Shown piece by piece: positions 41,428 through 51,160 of a DNA stretch of 64,000 nucleotides. Within the stretch, counting starts at the first letter, position 1, and each line of letters opens with the position of its first letter. Location: contig NC_018691.1 of NCBI RefSeq assembly GCF_000300005.1, positions 3,720,001 through 3,784,000 on the forward strand. The letters are read 5' to 3'. Under the pieces are notes generated by a model. The model saw nothing but the letters and a program-made list of their open reading frames with translations, searched no databases and was not told where the DNA came from. Origin of the DNA: Alloalcanivorax dieselolei B5 (GTDB lineage Bacteria; Pseudomonadota; Gammaproteobacteria; Pseudomonadales; Alcanivoracaceae). A program made the translations under genes and the position numbers.

Positions 41428-43230
41428 ATGTCCGCCCTGCCCGTCATTACCGCCGTGGGCGGCATCAACGCCGCCGGCCGCACCTCCATGCACCACGGCT
41501 TTCGCCGCATGGTGTTCGAAGCGCTGGATGCCCAACGACAACAACAGACTCTGGACAGCCTGTCCGCGCTCACCGGCCTGAGCGACCGCCAGCAACTGCT
41601 GAACGCCACCTTGATCCGCGAATTGCCGGAAGCGGTGCGCATCACCATGGCGAGCAACGGCCACAGCGACACGCCGGTGACTCTGGAGATGCGCAATCTG
41701 GATCTGCCCCATCCCTTGCCGGAAGGCTGGCAGGCCACCGAGCTGAACCGGCATCGCAGCCGGGTCACCGTGCCCGCCGGGGCCGAACTGCGCGCACCGG
41801 CGGCCATCGCCCGGCGGGTCAGCGCCGCCGGCCAGTTACCCAGCGGTTTCGACCCCGCCACTCTGTACGCTTCACGCAACCATCCCCGCGCCCTGCAGAT
41901 GGCCATTTACGGTGTCAGTGACGCCTTTGGCATGCTCGGTATTCCCTGGGATCAGTTACGTGGCCGGCTGGCACCGGACGAGGTCGCGGTGTTCGCCTCC
42001 AATGCCATGGCGCAACTGGACGACCACGGTCTGGGCGGCATGATGCGCGCCCCGTCGCTGGGCCAGCGCACCACCTCCAAACAATGTCCGCTGGGCCTCG
42101 GCGAGATGACCGCCGATTTCATCAACGCCTATGTGCTGCGCAGCCCCGGTGGTACCGGTGGCATGCTCGGCGCCTGTGCCACTTTCCTCTACAACCTGGA
42201 AAGAGCCGTGCACGCGATCCGCAACGGCCGCGCCCGGCTGGTGGTGGTGGGCACCAGCGAAGCCCCACTGGTGCCGGAAGTGCTGGAAGGCTACCGTGCC
42301 ATGGGCGCCCTGGCCGAGGATGAAGCCCTGGCGGCCCTGGACGGCGCCAAACAGGCTGACCTGCGCCGTGCCTGCCGGCCGTTCTCGGACAACTGCGGTT
42401 TCACCATGGCGGAGTCCGCCCAGTTCGCGGTGGTGATGGACGACAGCCTGGCGCTGGAGCTGGGCGCGGACATTCTGGGGGCGGTACCGGATGTCTTCGT
42501 CCATGCCGATGGCGCCAAGAAGTCCATTTCCTCTCCTGGCATTGGCAACTATCTGACGCTGGGTCGTGCCGCCTCCCTGGTGCGCCAGTTGTTGGGCGAG
42601 GATGCCCTGCGCAACAACAGTGTGGTGCACGCCCATGGCACCGGCACGCCGCAGAACCGGGTCACCGAATCCCACGTCCTCAACGAAGTGGCCAAGGCCT
42701 TCGATATCCGCGACTGGCCGGTGGCCGCGATCAAAGCCTATGTGGGCCATTCCCTGGGCAGCGCTGGCGGTGATCAACTGGCTTCCGCGGCGGGGACTTT
42801 CCAGGATGGATTACTGCCGGGGATCGCCACGGTGGATCATTTCGCCGCCGATCTGCACGACAGCCATCTGTCGTTCTCCCGCGAGCACCGGGAGTTGCGG
42901 CCCTCGGCGGCGTTGCTCAACTCGAAAGGGTTCGGCGGCAACAACGCCACCGCCGTGATGCTGTCCCCGGACGTCACCCTGGACCTGCTGCGCCGCCGTC
43001 ATGGCCAGAGCACGCTGGACAGCTGGCAGGACCGGGTGGCCGACACCCGCGAAGCCGCCGCCGACTACGAACGACGGGCCCTGGCCGGCGAAACCGCGCC
43101 GGATTACTACTTCAACGACGGCGTCCTCAGTGGCGATGACCTGAGCATCACCGACCAGTCCATTCGCCTGCCCGGCTGGGATCAGGCGCTGACCTTCCGC
43201 GACGATCCGGGCTTCGACGACTACCGCTAA
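41428..43230 (+). CDS. fabY: beta-ketoacyl-ACP synthase FabY-like (KAS IV)
   Basis: A 600-residue large KAS enzyme matching Pseudomonas FabY, which condenses acetyl-CoA with malonyl-ACP to start fatty-acid synthesis. The nucleophile is Cys250 (GACATFLYN), with His403 (HAHGTGTP) and His441 (VGHSLGSAGG). The region KSISSPGIGNYLTLGRA is typical of this family. The long N-terminal and C-terminal parts fit FabY rather than FabB/F (about 410 aa). ATG at 41428. A nested palindrome overlaps its leader. Confidence 0.9.
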   Translation: MSALPVITAVGGINAAGRTSMHHGFRRMVFEALDAQRQQQTLDSLSALTGLSDRQQLLNATLIRELPEAVRITMASNGHSDTPVTLEMRNLDLPHPLPEGWQATELNRHRSRVTVPAGAELRAPAAIARRVSAAGQLPSGFDPATLYASRNHPRALQMAIYGVSDAFGMLGIPWDQLRGRLAPDEVAVFASNAMAQLDDHGLGGMMRAPSLGQRTTSKQCPLGLGEMTADFINAYVLRSPGGTGGMLGACATFLYNLERAVHAIRNGRARLVVVGTSEAPLVPEVLEGYRAMGALAEDEALAALDGAKQADLRRACRPFSDNCGFTMAESAQFAVVMDDSLALELGADILGAVPDVFVHADGAKKSISSPGIGNYLTLGRAASLVRQLLGEDALRNNSVVHAHGTGTPQNRVTESHVLNEVAKAFDIRDWPVAAIKAYVGHSLGSAGGDQLASAAGTFQDGLLPGIATVDHFAADLHDSHLSFSREHRELRPSAALLNSKGFGGNNATAVMLSPDVTLDLLRRRHGQSTLDSWQDRVADTREAAADYERRALAGETAPDYYFNDGVLSGDDLSITDQSIRLPGWDQALTFRDDPGFDDYR

Positions 43231-43248
43231 AGACAGCAGATCGCTCCC

Positions 43249-43271
43249 GCCCGCCGGACCCGCCGGCGGGC
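43249..43271 (+). terminator. weak terminator-like hairpin after fabY
   Basis: GCCCGCCGG and CCGGCGGGC arms (9 bp, 5-nt loop) lie 18 bp after the fabY stop. The following GCAATTCTAAAG is AT-rich but lacks a proper U-tract, so it may pause rather than fully terminate. Confidence 0.4.
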
Positions 43272-43393
43272 GCAATTCTAAAGTTTGGTAAAATCTGCGG
43301 AACCCGGCCGGCAAAATGGGCGAGGGCCTGCTTCGCTGCGTTACCGTGGGGTGCACGGATGTTCCCTCACAATAAGCAGAGAAGGAGTTCTCC

Positions 43394-45832
43394 ATGGCCG
43401 CCTCACGTTCCCGCGATGTCCTGCTCTTCCTGATCGGCGCCGTCGTTGCCCTGTTCGGTGTTGCCTTCGCCATCGAGGGCGGTTGGCTGGTGTCGGTGGG
43501 TGGCACCTGGTATTACCTGCTGGCCGGCCTCGCCATGATCGTTTCCGGTTTGTTGCTGATCACCGGGCGCCGGGCCGGCGTCGGCATTTACGTTCTGGTG
43601 TTTATTGGCACCCTGCTGTGGACGCTGTGGGAAGCCGGCGGCAACTACTGGGGCTGGATTCCGCGCATGGACGTGGTGATCGGGCTCGGTGTGGCGGTGG
43701 CGCTGGCCGCTCCCAGATTGCGTAACGGCTTTGCCCCTGGTGCCTCTTATTCTGTCGCGGGGGCGCTGGTGGTGCTGATGGTGGTCGGCCTCGGGCTGGC
43801 GTTCCTACCGTTCGGCGCGGCCAATCCCAACCCGGTCCCCGGACCGGACAGCGCCCAACTGGCCACCACGGTGGGTGACGCGCAACCGGCGGACAACCCG
43901 CACCCCGGCGACTGGCCCGCCTACGGCGGTGGCCATAGCGCGCAACGCTACTCATCGCTGGATCAGATCACCACCGACAACGTCGCCAGCCTGGAAAGGA
44001 CCTGGGTCTACCGTACCGGCGATCTGCTGGACCGCCGCTGGGGCGCGGAGACCACGCCGCTCAAAGTTGGCGACGACGTGTTTCTGTGTACCTCCCGCAA
44101 CATCATTATTTCGCTGAACGCCGCCGATGGCGGGGAAAACTGGCGCTATGACCCCGAAGTATCCGAGGACGCCATTCCCTATACCGCCGCCTGCCGCGGG
44201 GTGACCTACTATCAGGTACCGGAAGAGCGTCTGGCGACACTGCCTGGCAGCAGCGGAGACGGCAACGGCCCGGCCTGCGCCCGCCGTATTTTTTCCGGCA
44301 CCCTGGACGGTCGCATCGTCGCCGTGGACGCCGCCACCGGCGAACCCTGTCAGGACTTCGGCGACGGCGGCCAGGTGGATATCAAGAAAAACATGGGCGA
44401 CACCCCGCCCGGCTATGTCTCGATCAATTCGGCACCGGTGATCGTACGGGATGTGGTGATCACCGGGCACCAGGTACTGGATGGCCAGAAACGGGATGCG
44501 CCGTCCGGCGTGATCAAGGGGTTCGACGCCCTCACCGGCGAATTGAAATGGGCCTGGGACGCCGGCCGGCCAGAGCATAGCGAGCCCCTCAGCGGCGACC
44601 GGATCTACACCCGTGGCTCGCCAAATATGTGGACCACCGCGGTAGGCGACAACGCTCTGGGTATGGTGTACCTGCCGATGGCCAACTCCGCCGCCGATTA
44701 CTGGAGCACACCGCGCAGCGAAGCGGAAAACAAATGGGCGGCGTCGCTGGTGGCGCTGGATGCCAGCACCGGCAAACCGGTCTGGCACTTCCAGGTCGCG
44801 CACAAGGACGTCTGGGATTACGACCTGGGTTCGCAACCGTCGTTGTTGGACTTCCCCACCAGCAAGGGACCGGTGCCAGCGATTCTGCTGCCGACCAAGC
44901 AAGGCGAGTTCTATGTGTTCGACCGGCGCACCGGCGAAGCGCTCACCGGCATCGAGGAAAGACCGGTGCCCCAGGGCGGCGCCGAACCGGAGCAACGCAG
45001 CGAGACCCAACCCTTCTCCACCTGGCACAGCCTGAAACAGCCCGACCTCACCGTGCATGACATGTGGGGCATGACGCCATTCGATCAGATGTATTGCCGG
45101 GTGCAGTTCCACAAAGCCGATTACCGGGGCATGTACACACCGCCCAACGCGGACCGGCCGTGGATCGAGTTCACCGGCTACAACGGCGGCTCCGACTGGG
45201 GCAGCGTGGCGCTGGACCCGTCCCGCGGCGTGATGATCGCCAACTACAACATCACCCCCAACTACAATCGACTGGTGCCACGGGAGCTGGCCAATAAATA
45301 CGGCTGGCTGCCACGCGGCGAGGGAGACGCCGGGGATCATGGTGGTGCCGAGGGCGCCGGCGACCCACAAGCGGGCACGCCCTACGCCATTGACGTCAAC
45401 GCCGGCTGGCGGGTGCCCTGGACCGGGCTGTTGTGCAAACAGCCGCCCTACGGCGGTATCCGCGCCATCGACGTGAGCACCGGCGAAACCCTCTGGGACC
45501 GCCCGTTCGGTACCGCCCGCGCCAACGGGCCCTGGGGCATTCGCAGCGGTCTGTCATTCACCATCGGTACGCCCAACAACGGGGGCCCGGTGGTCACCGC
45601 CGGCGGTCTGATCTTCATTGCCGCCGCCACCGACGATCTGATCCGTGCCATCGACATCACCACCGGTGAAACCATCTGGCAGGATGCCCTGCCCGCCGGT
45701 GGCCAGGCCACGCCTTTGGTGTACGAAGCGGACGGACGGCAGTACCTGATGATCGTCGCCACCGGGCACCATTTCATGGAAACACCGAGTGGCGACTACG
45801 TCGTCACCTACGCCCTGCCGGAATCCGACTGA
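43394..45832 (+). CDS. gcd: membrane-bound PQQ-dependent glucose/quinate dehydrogenase
   Basis: An 812-residue quinoprotein. Residues 1-135 form five membrane helices with a ubiquinone site. The periplasmic eight-blade beta-propeller from about 165 has DWPAYGGGHSAQRYSSLDQI, TWVYRTGD, CRGVTYYQVPEERLATLPG, HFQVAHKDVWDYDLGSQP and NGGSDWGSVALDPSRG, all typical of Gcd. It oxidises aldoses (glucose to gluconolactone), with electrons going to ubiquinone. PQQ synthesis genes are not in this window. GGAG precedes the ATG. Quinate or shikimate as substrate cannot be excluded. Confidence 0.93.
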   Translation: MAASRSRDVLLFLIGAVVALFGVAFAIEGGWLVSVGGTWYYLLAGLAMIVSGLLLITGRRAGVGIYVLVFIGTLLWTLWEAGGNYWGWIPRMDVVIGLGVAVALAAPRLRNGFAPGASYSVAGALVVLMVVGLGLAFLPFGAANPNPVPGPDSAQLATTVGDAQPADNPHPGDWPAYGGGHSAQRYSSLDQITTDNVASLERTWVYRTGDLLDRRWGAETTPLKVGDDVFLCTSRNIIISLNAADGGENWRYDPEVSEDAIPYTAACRGVTYYQVPEERLATLPGSSGDGNGPACARRIFSGTLDGRIVAVDAATGEPCQDFGDGGQVDIKKNMGDTPPGYVSINSAPVIVRDVVITGHQVLDGQKRDAPSGVIKGFDALTGELKWAWDAGRPEHSEPLSGDRIYTRGSPNMWTTAVGDNALGMVYLPMANSAADYWSTPRSEAENKWAASLVALDASTGKPVWHFQVAHKDVWDYDLGSQPSLLDFPTSKGPVPAILLPTKQGEFYVFDRRTGEALTGIEERPVPQGGAEPEQRSETQPFSTWHSLKQPDLTVHDMWGMTPFDQMYCRVQFHKADYRGMYTPPNADRPWIEFTGYNGGSDWGSVALDPSRGVMIANYNITPNYNRLVPRELANKYGWLPRGEGDAGDHGGAEGAGDPQAGTPYAIDVNAGWRVPWTGLLCKQPPYGGIRAIDVSTGETLWDRPFGTARANGPWGIRSGLSFTIGTPNNGGPVVTAGGLIFIAAATDDLIRAIDITTGETIWQDALPAGGQATPLVYEADGRQYLMIVATGHHFMETPSGDYVVTYALPESD

Positions 45833-45845
45833 CCCCGGGTTCGGA

Positions 45846-45864
45846 AGCCCCCGCCCTGGGGGCT
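45846..45864. terminator. bidirectional hairpin between gcd and the DUF6351-like gene
   Basis: AGCCCCC-GCCCT-GGGGGCT lies in the 45-bp gap between two convergent genes. A 7-bp GC-rich stem fits a shared terminator, but no strong T-run is present on either strand. Confidence 0.5.
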
Positions 45865-45877
45865 CTCCCGTGCGGAT

Positions 45878-48478
45878 CTACAATCCCACCCCGAATGCCG
45901 GTGACGCCCACCCCTGACGGGAGCCGCCGGCACCGCCGGTGAGCGGCGCGCCACCGGTGATCACCTGCTCCGCGGTGCCGTACCGCAACCAGGTTTCGGT
46001 GGGCACCTGCTCTACGCCCGGCTGGCTGTAGTCACACACCCCATCCGGGAAAATCTCCGCCACCTGCGCGGCGAAGGCTTCCGGATCGGGGATGCCGGAC
46101 AGCAGCCCGGACGGATAGTCCGCCGGGTCCACCGGTTTCAACTGGCATTTATTGACCAGGGTGGTGATGTCGTCACCGGCCACCGTACGCGGCGTGCCGA
46201 AGCGGGTCTGCACCACGGTTTGCTGTAATCCGGCGACGATATCGGTGATCGGCGACAGCAGATCACCGACGATGCCCGGCAGCCCCAGTGCACTCAGATC
46301 CAGACCGCACACCTGGGCGGTGACCGCATCCACCACCACGCCCAGTTCCGGCGGCGGCGGTGGCAGCAGGGACAAATCCAGCCCTGGAATCAACGGATCC
46401 GGATACAACAGATTGCCGGTGAACGGCACGATCGGGCCATCGGCGCCCAACAGCGACGACACCGACAGGCAACGGTCACGTGCTTGAATCGGCTTGCGCG
46501 CCAGCACCTTTTCCTCGACAGCCCCCGGCTCGGGATCGGCCTCGATATCGGATAACCAGCGGTCCATTACCAGCAACGCCTCGGTGGTGTAGACCGTGTC
46601 GCCGGCCAGCGGGAAGGCGCCGAACCAGATCACGTGATTGTCGGCATGCCCCTGGGTACGTTTCAGCCGCTCGCGCATCTGCCAGGAATGATAGGCGTCG
46701 TGAGCCAGCCCCGGATCCGGACCGCGCAGATCGATGATCGGCACATTGGCGAGATGCTCGGCGGTGTTGATGGCGCCGGTACGGTAGGCATTACGCAGCG
46801 CTTCCGGGTCGGCGACGGTACGCTCCGGTCGATGACGAATGTCCACATCGAAGCCGCCGATCTCCCGGTTCACGGTGAGAAACTGCTGTGGTGTGATGGT
46901 CCCGTCACGCAGCGCTTCCAGACCGTATTGCACCCCCACGTTATCCAGCGGAATACCAGTGAATCCCCGTCCGAGCGCCTGTTCGTTGGCGCCCCACACC
47001 GACGGCGGCCGGGTGCCGAACTGATTCACCATGTAGTCGATCAGGCCGCAGCGCAGCCCGTCCGGCCGCTCTTCCGGGTGGTACACCGGCACGCCGTCCG
47101 CCAGCCCCGGACACTGGTCCTGGGTGGGGTACGCCGAGGGGAAGAACGCCAGGTCGGAGACCACCGGGTTGATCGGCAAATGCCCGTAGAACGCCGACCA
47201 CTGCAGCGCCGGAATCACACCGGAAGTCAGCAATGAGGTGATCACCGACAACAGGTCCGTGGGGTTTTCCGGCAACTGATTGCCAAAATAGCGGCTGAGC
47301 AGATTGTAATCGGCGAACTGGCTGGCGGTGGTCCACACGTCCGGGTAGGAGCACTGCACGATCAGGCCCTGATAAATACCCGGATAGGCATTGGCGATGT
47401 GTTGCTGGGCGATGGCGCCACCGGAACAGCCGGTACCGATGGTGTAACGCAGCGGTCCGTACTGCTCGACAATGCGCTCCTTGGCCATCATCAGCGACTC
47501 GGCGGCGGTGACCAGATTGACGTTGTGGCCGAGATTGGCCTGAGCCGTGGACAGGGTGAGAAAGCCGCGCCCCAGCGCCACGGAAATGCTGTCACCCAAC
47601 AGCATCTCCGCCCCTTCCGGCGCGGTACCGGCAATGTCGCCATTGGGCGGTTCGCCGGGGCCATAACTGACGCCCACGTTGCCGCCGTGATGAATCAACA
47701 ATTTGCCGTTCCATTGCGGCTGCGGTGCCAGCGCGCTCCAGGATTGATCCGGCTGGTACAGCGCCATGATCTGGTAGCGGTCACGGTTGATCACGCCGGT
47801 TTCCACGCGAACGATGAACGGCACCTCCACGTCCTGGTCGGTGGTGACGCTTGCGATCTGGTCCGCCGGCGGCGGGTTGTCCGGGTCATAATCCTGGAAA
47901 GCACCGGGCAGTCCCGGGTTCATCGGATCGAAGCCGGTGATCAGCGCTTGCAGGCGGTCCGCCGGCACATATTTGAAGCGGTATTCCACCGGCTGGTTGC
48001 AAAAGGCGTCCTCGGCGGCGGCATTGGTACAGGTCCAGGGCTGGATTTGTGGACCAGAGAACACCGGCCCGCCGATCGGGTGGTTGACCAGGGTGCGCTG
48101 CAACAGCGAACCGTCCGCCAGCGTCACGGTGACGGTGTTGCCGCCTTCCGCCAGGCCGGCAATCAAACCGCTCAGGGTATCGCCGGTGTGATGAAGGCCG
48201 GCGCCGGCATCCTGCTCGCCCACGGTGACGCGGGCGCCTGCCAGCAAGGCGGGGTCATCCACCACGATGTTGATCAACGCGTCACCGCCGCTGATCAGAT
48301 CGGCGCGATTGGACAACACCTGAATCTCGCCGTCCGCCCACACCGTTTCCCCCGGTTCATCCGGACCACCGGGATTGGGGGAAGGCGAAGGATCACCGGA
48401 AGACGAAGAGCCCGAACCGCCACACGCGGCCAGGAGCAAACACAGACCATAAAGTCCGATCAAAGACAGCCGTTTCAT
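45878..48478 (-). CDS. DUF6351-like exported lipoprotein
   Basis: An 866-residue lipoprotein with lipobox LLLAAC at the signal-peptide end and a Ser/Pro/Gly linker. The body resembles DUF6351 proteins. TIGTGCSGGAIAQQHIANAYPG looks like an alpha/beta-hydrolase nucleophile elbow (GCSGG), and DIRHRPERTVAD and LWFGAFPLAGD are conserved-looking. Whether it hydrolyses anything is unknown. GGAG lies before the ATG at 48478. It is convergent with gcd and divergent from the PLD gene. Confidence 0.75.
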   Translation of the reverse strand: MKRLSLIGLYGLCLLLAACGGSGSSSSGDPSPSPNPGGPDEPGETVWADGEIQVLSNRADLISGGDALINIVVDDPALLAGARVTVGEQDAGAGLHHTGDTLSGLIAGLAEGGNTVTVTLADGSLLQRTLVNHPIGGPVFSGPQIQPWTCTNAAAEDAFCNQPVEYRFKYVPADRLQALITGFDPMNPGLPGAFQDYDPDNPPPADQIASVTTDQDVEVPFIVRVETGVINRDRYQIMALYQPDQSWSALAPQPQWNGKLLIHHGGNVGVSYGPGEPPNGDIAGTAPEGAEMLLGDSISVALGRGFLTLSTAQANLGHNVNLVTAAESLMMAKERIVEQYGPLRYTIGTGCSGGAIAQQHIANAYPGIYQGLIVQCSYPDVWTTASQFADYNLLSRYFGNQLPENPTDLLSVITSLLTSGVIPALQWSAFYGHLPINPVVSDLAFFPSAYPTQDQCPGLADGVPVYHPEERPDGLRCGLIDYMVNQFGTRPPSVWGANEQALGRGFTGIPLDNVGVQYGLEALRDGTITPQQFLTVNREIGGFDVDIRHRPERTVADPEALRNAYRTGAINTAEHLANVPIIDLRGPDPGLAHDAYHSWQMRERLKRTQGHADNHVIWFGAFPLAGDTVYTTEALLVMDRWLSDIEADPEPGAVEEKVLARKPIQARDRCLSVSSLLGADGPIVPFTGNLLYPDPLIPGLDLSLLPPPPPELGVVVDAVTAQVCGLDLSALGLPGIVGDLLSPITDIVAGLQQTVVQTRFGTPRTVAGDDITTLVNKCQLKPVDPADYPSGLLSGIPDPEAFAAQVAEIFPDGVCDYSQPGVEQVPTETWLRYGTAEQVITGGAPLTGGAGGSRQGWASPAFGVGL

Positions 48479-48732
48479 TATTATTCTCCGTTTTCAGTCC
48501 CGGCCGATACCGGGCTGTCCCCGATTGTTATCCCAACGGAGGCGAAAACACTGTTGGCCGGCGGTTGCCGGAGCGTTAACCAAACCGTCATTTTTTTCAC
48601 AAGATGTACAACGGTGCCGCTACCCCTTGCACCATCGAATGACATCGTCCGCCTTGACCAACCCCCGCGCTCCCCGTGAATATCAGCGGTCGGCCCCGGT
48701 CAGGCTGCTCCCTACTTGCAACAGGACACACT

Positions 48733-50175
48733 ATGAAGCCATGGAAAAAAGCACTGCTCACGGTGCTGGTACTGCTCATCGCGATAGCGATCTGGCAACG
48801 CTACAAGCCCCTGCCGGAAGGCGTTGGCGAAGCCGGGCCGCCACGTTCCGCCCATCAGGTGGCGCTGCTGGTGGACGACACCTGGAGCGATGAGCAGAGT
48901 GACCGCCATTTCGATCAGGCCATTTTCGACGAGTATTTTCGCCTGATCGGCCAGGCCAGGAAGCTGGTGGTGGTGGATATGTTCCTGTTCAACACCTTCG
49001 CCGGCGACAGCGGCAGCGCCCACCGGCCACTCAGCGAACAGCTCACCGAAGCGCTGCTGGCCCGTCACGCAGCGGTGCCCGGGCTGCGCATGCTGGTCAT
49101 TACCGATCCCTTTAACACTCTTTATGGCGGCGTCCGGGCGCCGCAACTGGAGCGTCTGCGTCAGGCCGGCATTACCGTGGTGTTCACCGATCTGACCCGG
49201 CTGCGCGACTCCAACCCGAGCTGGTCGGCGCTATGGCGGATGTGTTGTCAGTGGTTCGGCAACCGCAGCGGCGATGGTTGGCTGCCCAACCCCACTGGCG
49301 GCGACGAGGTGACGCTGAGAACCTATCTGAGCCTGCTCAATTTCAAAGCCAACCACCGCAAAACCCTGGTGGTGGACGAAGGCGATGACTGGACCGCGCT
49401 GGTCACCTCGGCCAACGCCCACGACGCCAGCAGTGCCCACTCCAACATTGCCCTGCGCTTCAGCGGCCCGGCGGCGCTCGACGTCCTGCACTCGGAACTG
49501 GCGGTGGCGCGCTGGTCCGGCGCCGCGGTGGGCGAGGACTGGCCAGCGGCGCCACCCTCCGAAACCGGCGACGACGCCCTGCCCCATTTACGCCTGCTCA
49601 CCGAGGGCGCCATCCGCGATGCCCTGCTGGCCACCGTGAACGAAGCACGCCAGGGCGAGCAGTTGGATGTCGGCGTGTTTTATCTTTCCCACCGTCCGCT
49701 GGTGAAAGCCCTGGCCGAGGCGCAACGGCGGGGCGTCCAGGTGCGCCTGCTGCTGGATCCGAACAAGGATGCCTTCGGCCGCGAGAAAAACGGCGTGCCC
49801 AACCGGCAGGTGGCCTGGGAGCTGCACGACGTCGGCGGCGCGGTGCGCTGGTGCGCCACCACCGGGGAACAATGCCATACCAAGATGCTGTTGCGTTTTC
49901 CGGCGGCGGACAGCGACCGTCCGGCGCGGCTGATCCTCGGCTCCGCCAATTACACCCGGCGCAACCTGGATGATCTGAATCTGGAAACCAGCGTGGAATG
50001 GGTGGCCGGAGCCGGTGATGAGGTCATCAGCCATGCCCGGGCCACGTTCGAGAAACGTTGGAGTAACCCGGGCGGCATGCGGTTCAGCCTGCCCTATGAA
50101 GCCTACGAGGACACCTCGTATTGGCGTAAGGCGCTGTACCGGATCATGGAGTTCACCGGCTGGTCGACGTTCTGA
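48733..50175 (+). CDS. phospholipase D-family protein with one incomplete HKD motif
   Basis: A 480-residue protein with an N-terminal hydrophobic anchor (KKALLTVLVLLIAIAIW). The first HKD motif is complete: NHRKTLVVD with His218, Lys220, Asp225. The second (CHTKMLLRF, His392, Lys394) has Phe where the Asp is expected; GSANYTRRN follows normally. It is likely a membrane-attached PLD or cardiolipin-synthase-like enzyme. The ATG at 48733 was chosen because the anchor follows it; a GTG 57 bp upstream would add 19 residues. The end overlaps the convergent membrane gene by 23 bp. Confidence 0.85.
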   Translation: MKPWKKALLTVLVLLIAIAIWQRYKPLPEGVGEAGPPRSAHQVALLVDDTWSDEQSDRHFDQAIFDEYFRLIGQARKLVVVDMFLFNTFAGDSGSAHRPLSEQLTEALLARHAAVPGLRMLVITDPFNTLYGGVRAPQLERLRQAGITVVFTDLTRLRDSNPSWSALWRMCCQWFGNRSGDGWLPNPTGGDEVTLRTYLSLLNFKANHRKTLVVDEGDDWTALVTSANAHDASSAHSNIALRFSGPAALDVLHSELAVARWSGAAVGEDWPAAPPSETGDDALPHLRLLTEGAIRDALLATVNEARQGEQLDVGVFYLSHRPLVKALAEAQRRGVQVRLLLDPNKDAFGREKNGVPNRQVAWELHDVGGAVRWCATTGEQCHTKMLLRFPAADSDRPARLILGSANYTRRNLDDLNLETSVEWVAGAGDEVISHARATFEKRWSNPGGMRFSLPYEAYEDTSYWRKALYRIMEFTGWSTF

Positions 50176-50452
50176 GCGAAGCGGCCCGCACCGCCTTCGC
50201 CGCCACCAGGCCATTAATTCCCCAGGTCAGCGCCAGCAGCAGCGACAAGGCCAGGGGCACTTCGGATTCCGGCAGCAATGACGTGCCCCGCACCTGACAC
50301 AGGAACAGCACCGATTCCAATACCGCCAGCAGCAGCGGCGCGGCGATGGCCGCGGGACGATGCAGTTCCACCTGCAGATAATTCAGCAAGGTCCGGCCGG
50401 CGGAGAGCGCCAGCCATATGATGATCAAACCGCCGGTGAGCACCGCCATCAT
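50153..50452 (-). CDS. small membrane protein, unknown
   Basis: A 99-residue protein with about three hydrophobic helices (TGGLIIIWLALSAG, AIAAPLLLAVLESVLFL, VPLALSLLLALTWGINGL) and a basic C-terminus. No family is recognised. The ATG at 50452 has AGGAG eight bases upstream; a GTG six bases further is too close to it. It overlaps the convergent PLD-family gene by 23 bp. It may share transcription with the LOG-family gene upstream on the minus strand. Confidence 0.6.
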   Translation of the reverse strand: MMAVLTGGLIIIWLALSAGRTLLNYLQVELHRPAAIAAPLLLAVLESVLFLCQVRGTSLLPESEVPLALSLLLALTWGINGLVAAKAVRAASLRTSTSR

Positions 50453-50490
50453 CGGCACATCTCCTGATCAGGTTGTGTTTCCGGCACAGC

Positions 50491-51057
50491 TTACCCCTTC
50501 TCCCATTTCGCCACCGGCGCCCGGTAATCGGCGAACGCCGCCACCAGCGCCCCGGGATCCGCGTCCACGGTGAGCATTTCCCGGTAAGCGGGCTTCATGA
50601 AGCCCTGCTCCACCATGTGTTCAAGAAAACCGATCAAGCCGTCGTAATAGCCAATCACGTTGAAAAAACCGCAGGGCTTGTAATGGTAGCCCAGCTGCGC
50701 CCAGGTCCACACCTCGAAGATCTCTTCCAGGGTACCGGCGCCACCGGGCATGGCGATGAAACCGTCCGCCAGTTCCGCCATCATCGCCTTGCGTTGGTGC
50801 ATGTCCGCCACCACGTGCAATTCGGTAATCCCGGTGTGCTGAATTTCCCGATCCTTGAGCGCCTGGGGAATCACCCCGATAACCTCGCCGCCGGCCTCCA
50901 GCACCGCATCGGCGATCACGCCCATCAGTCCCACCCGGCCGCCACCGTAGACCAGGCCATGCCCCTGTGCCACCAGCGTCCGGGCCAGCGCCCGCGCCTG
51001 TTGTTCATAGATGGGATCGACACCGGAACTGGAACCGCAAAACACCGCAACGTTCAT
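50491..51057 (-). CDS. LOG-family nucleoside 5'-monophosphate phosphoribohydrolase
   Basis: A 188-residue protein of the LOG family (cytokinin riboside 5'-monophosphate phosphoribohydrolase, YvdD type). It has CGSSSG at 7-12, the Rossmann-like GLVYGGGRVGLMG and the signature MPGGAGTLEEIFEVWTW near 103-119, which binds the phosphoribose. It releases the base from a nucleoside monophosphate; the natural substrate in this bacterium is unknown. GGAG is upstream of the ATG. It is a distant paralogue of ppnN in this window. Confidence 0.92.
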   Translation of the reverse strand: MNVAVFCGSSSGVDPIYEQQARALARTLVAQGHGLVYGGGRVGLMGVIADAVLEAGGEVIGVIPQALKDREIQHTGITELHVVADMHQRKAMMAELADGFIAMPGGAGTLEEIFEVWTWAQLGYHYKPCGFFNVIGYYDGLIGFLEHMVEQGFMKPAYREMLTVDADPGALVAAFADYRAPVAKWEKG

Positions 51058-51160
51058 TACTACTCCGTTTGACTATCGAACAATCCTGTCAGGCCCTGAC
51101 TATTGACCAATCGGGACAAACCGGCCACAACAGTAAGCATGATCAGAGCAAGGTACCAGA

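Noticed and set aside
39855-41906. 683-codon minus-strand frame across thiolase and fabY
   Set aside because: It covers two well-defined plus-strand genes and the REP-like palindrome, with His/Gly-rich composition; it is antisense noise.
43249-43271. Strong terminator after fabY
   Set aside because: The stem is good but there is no U-tract, so I kept it only as a weak terminator-like hairpin.
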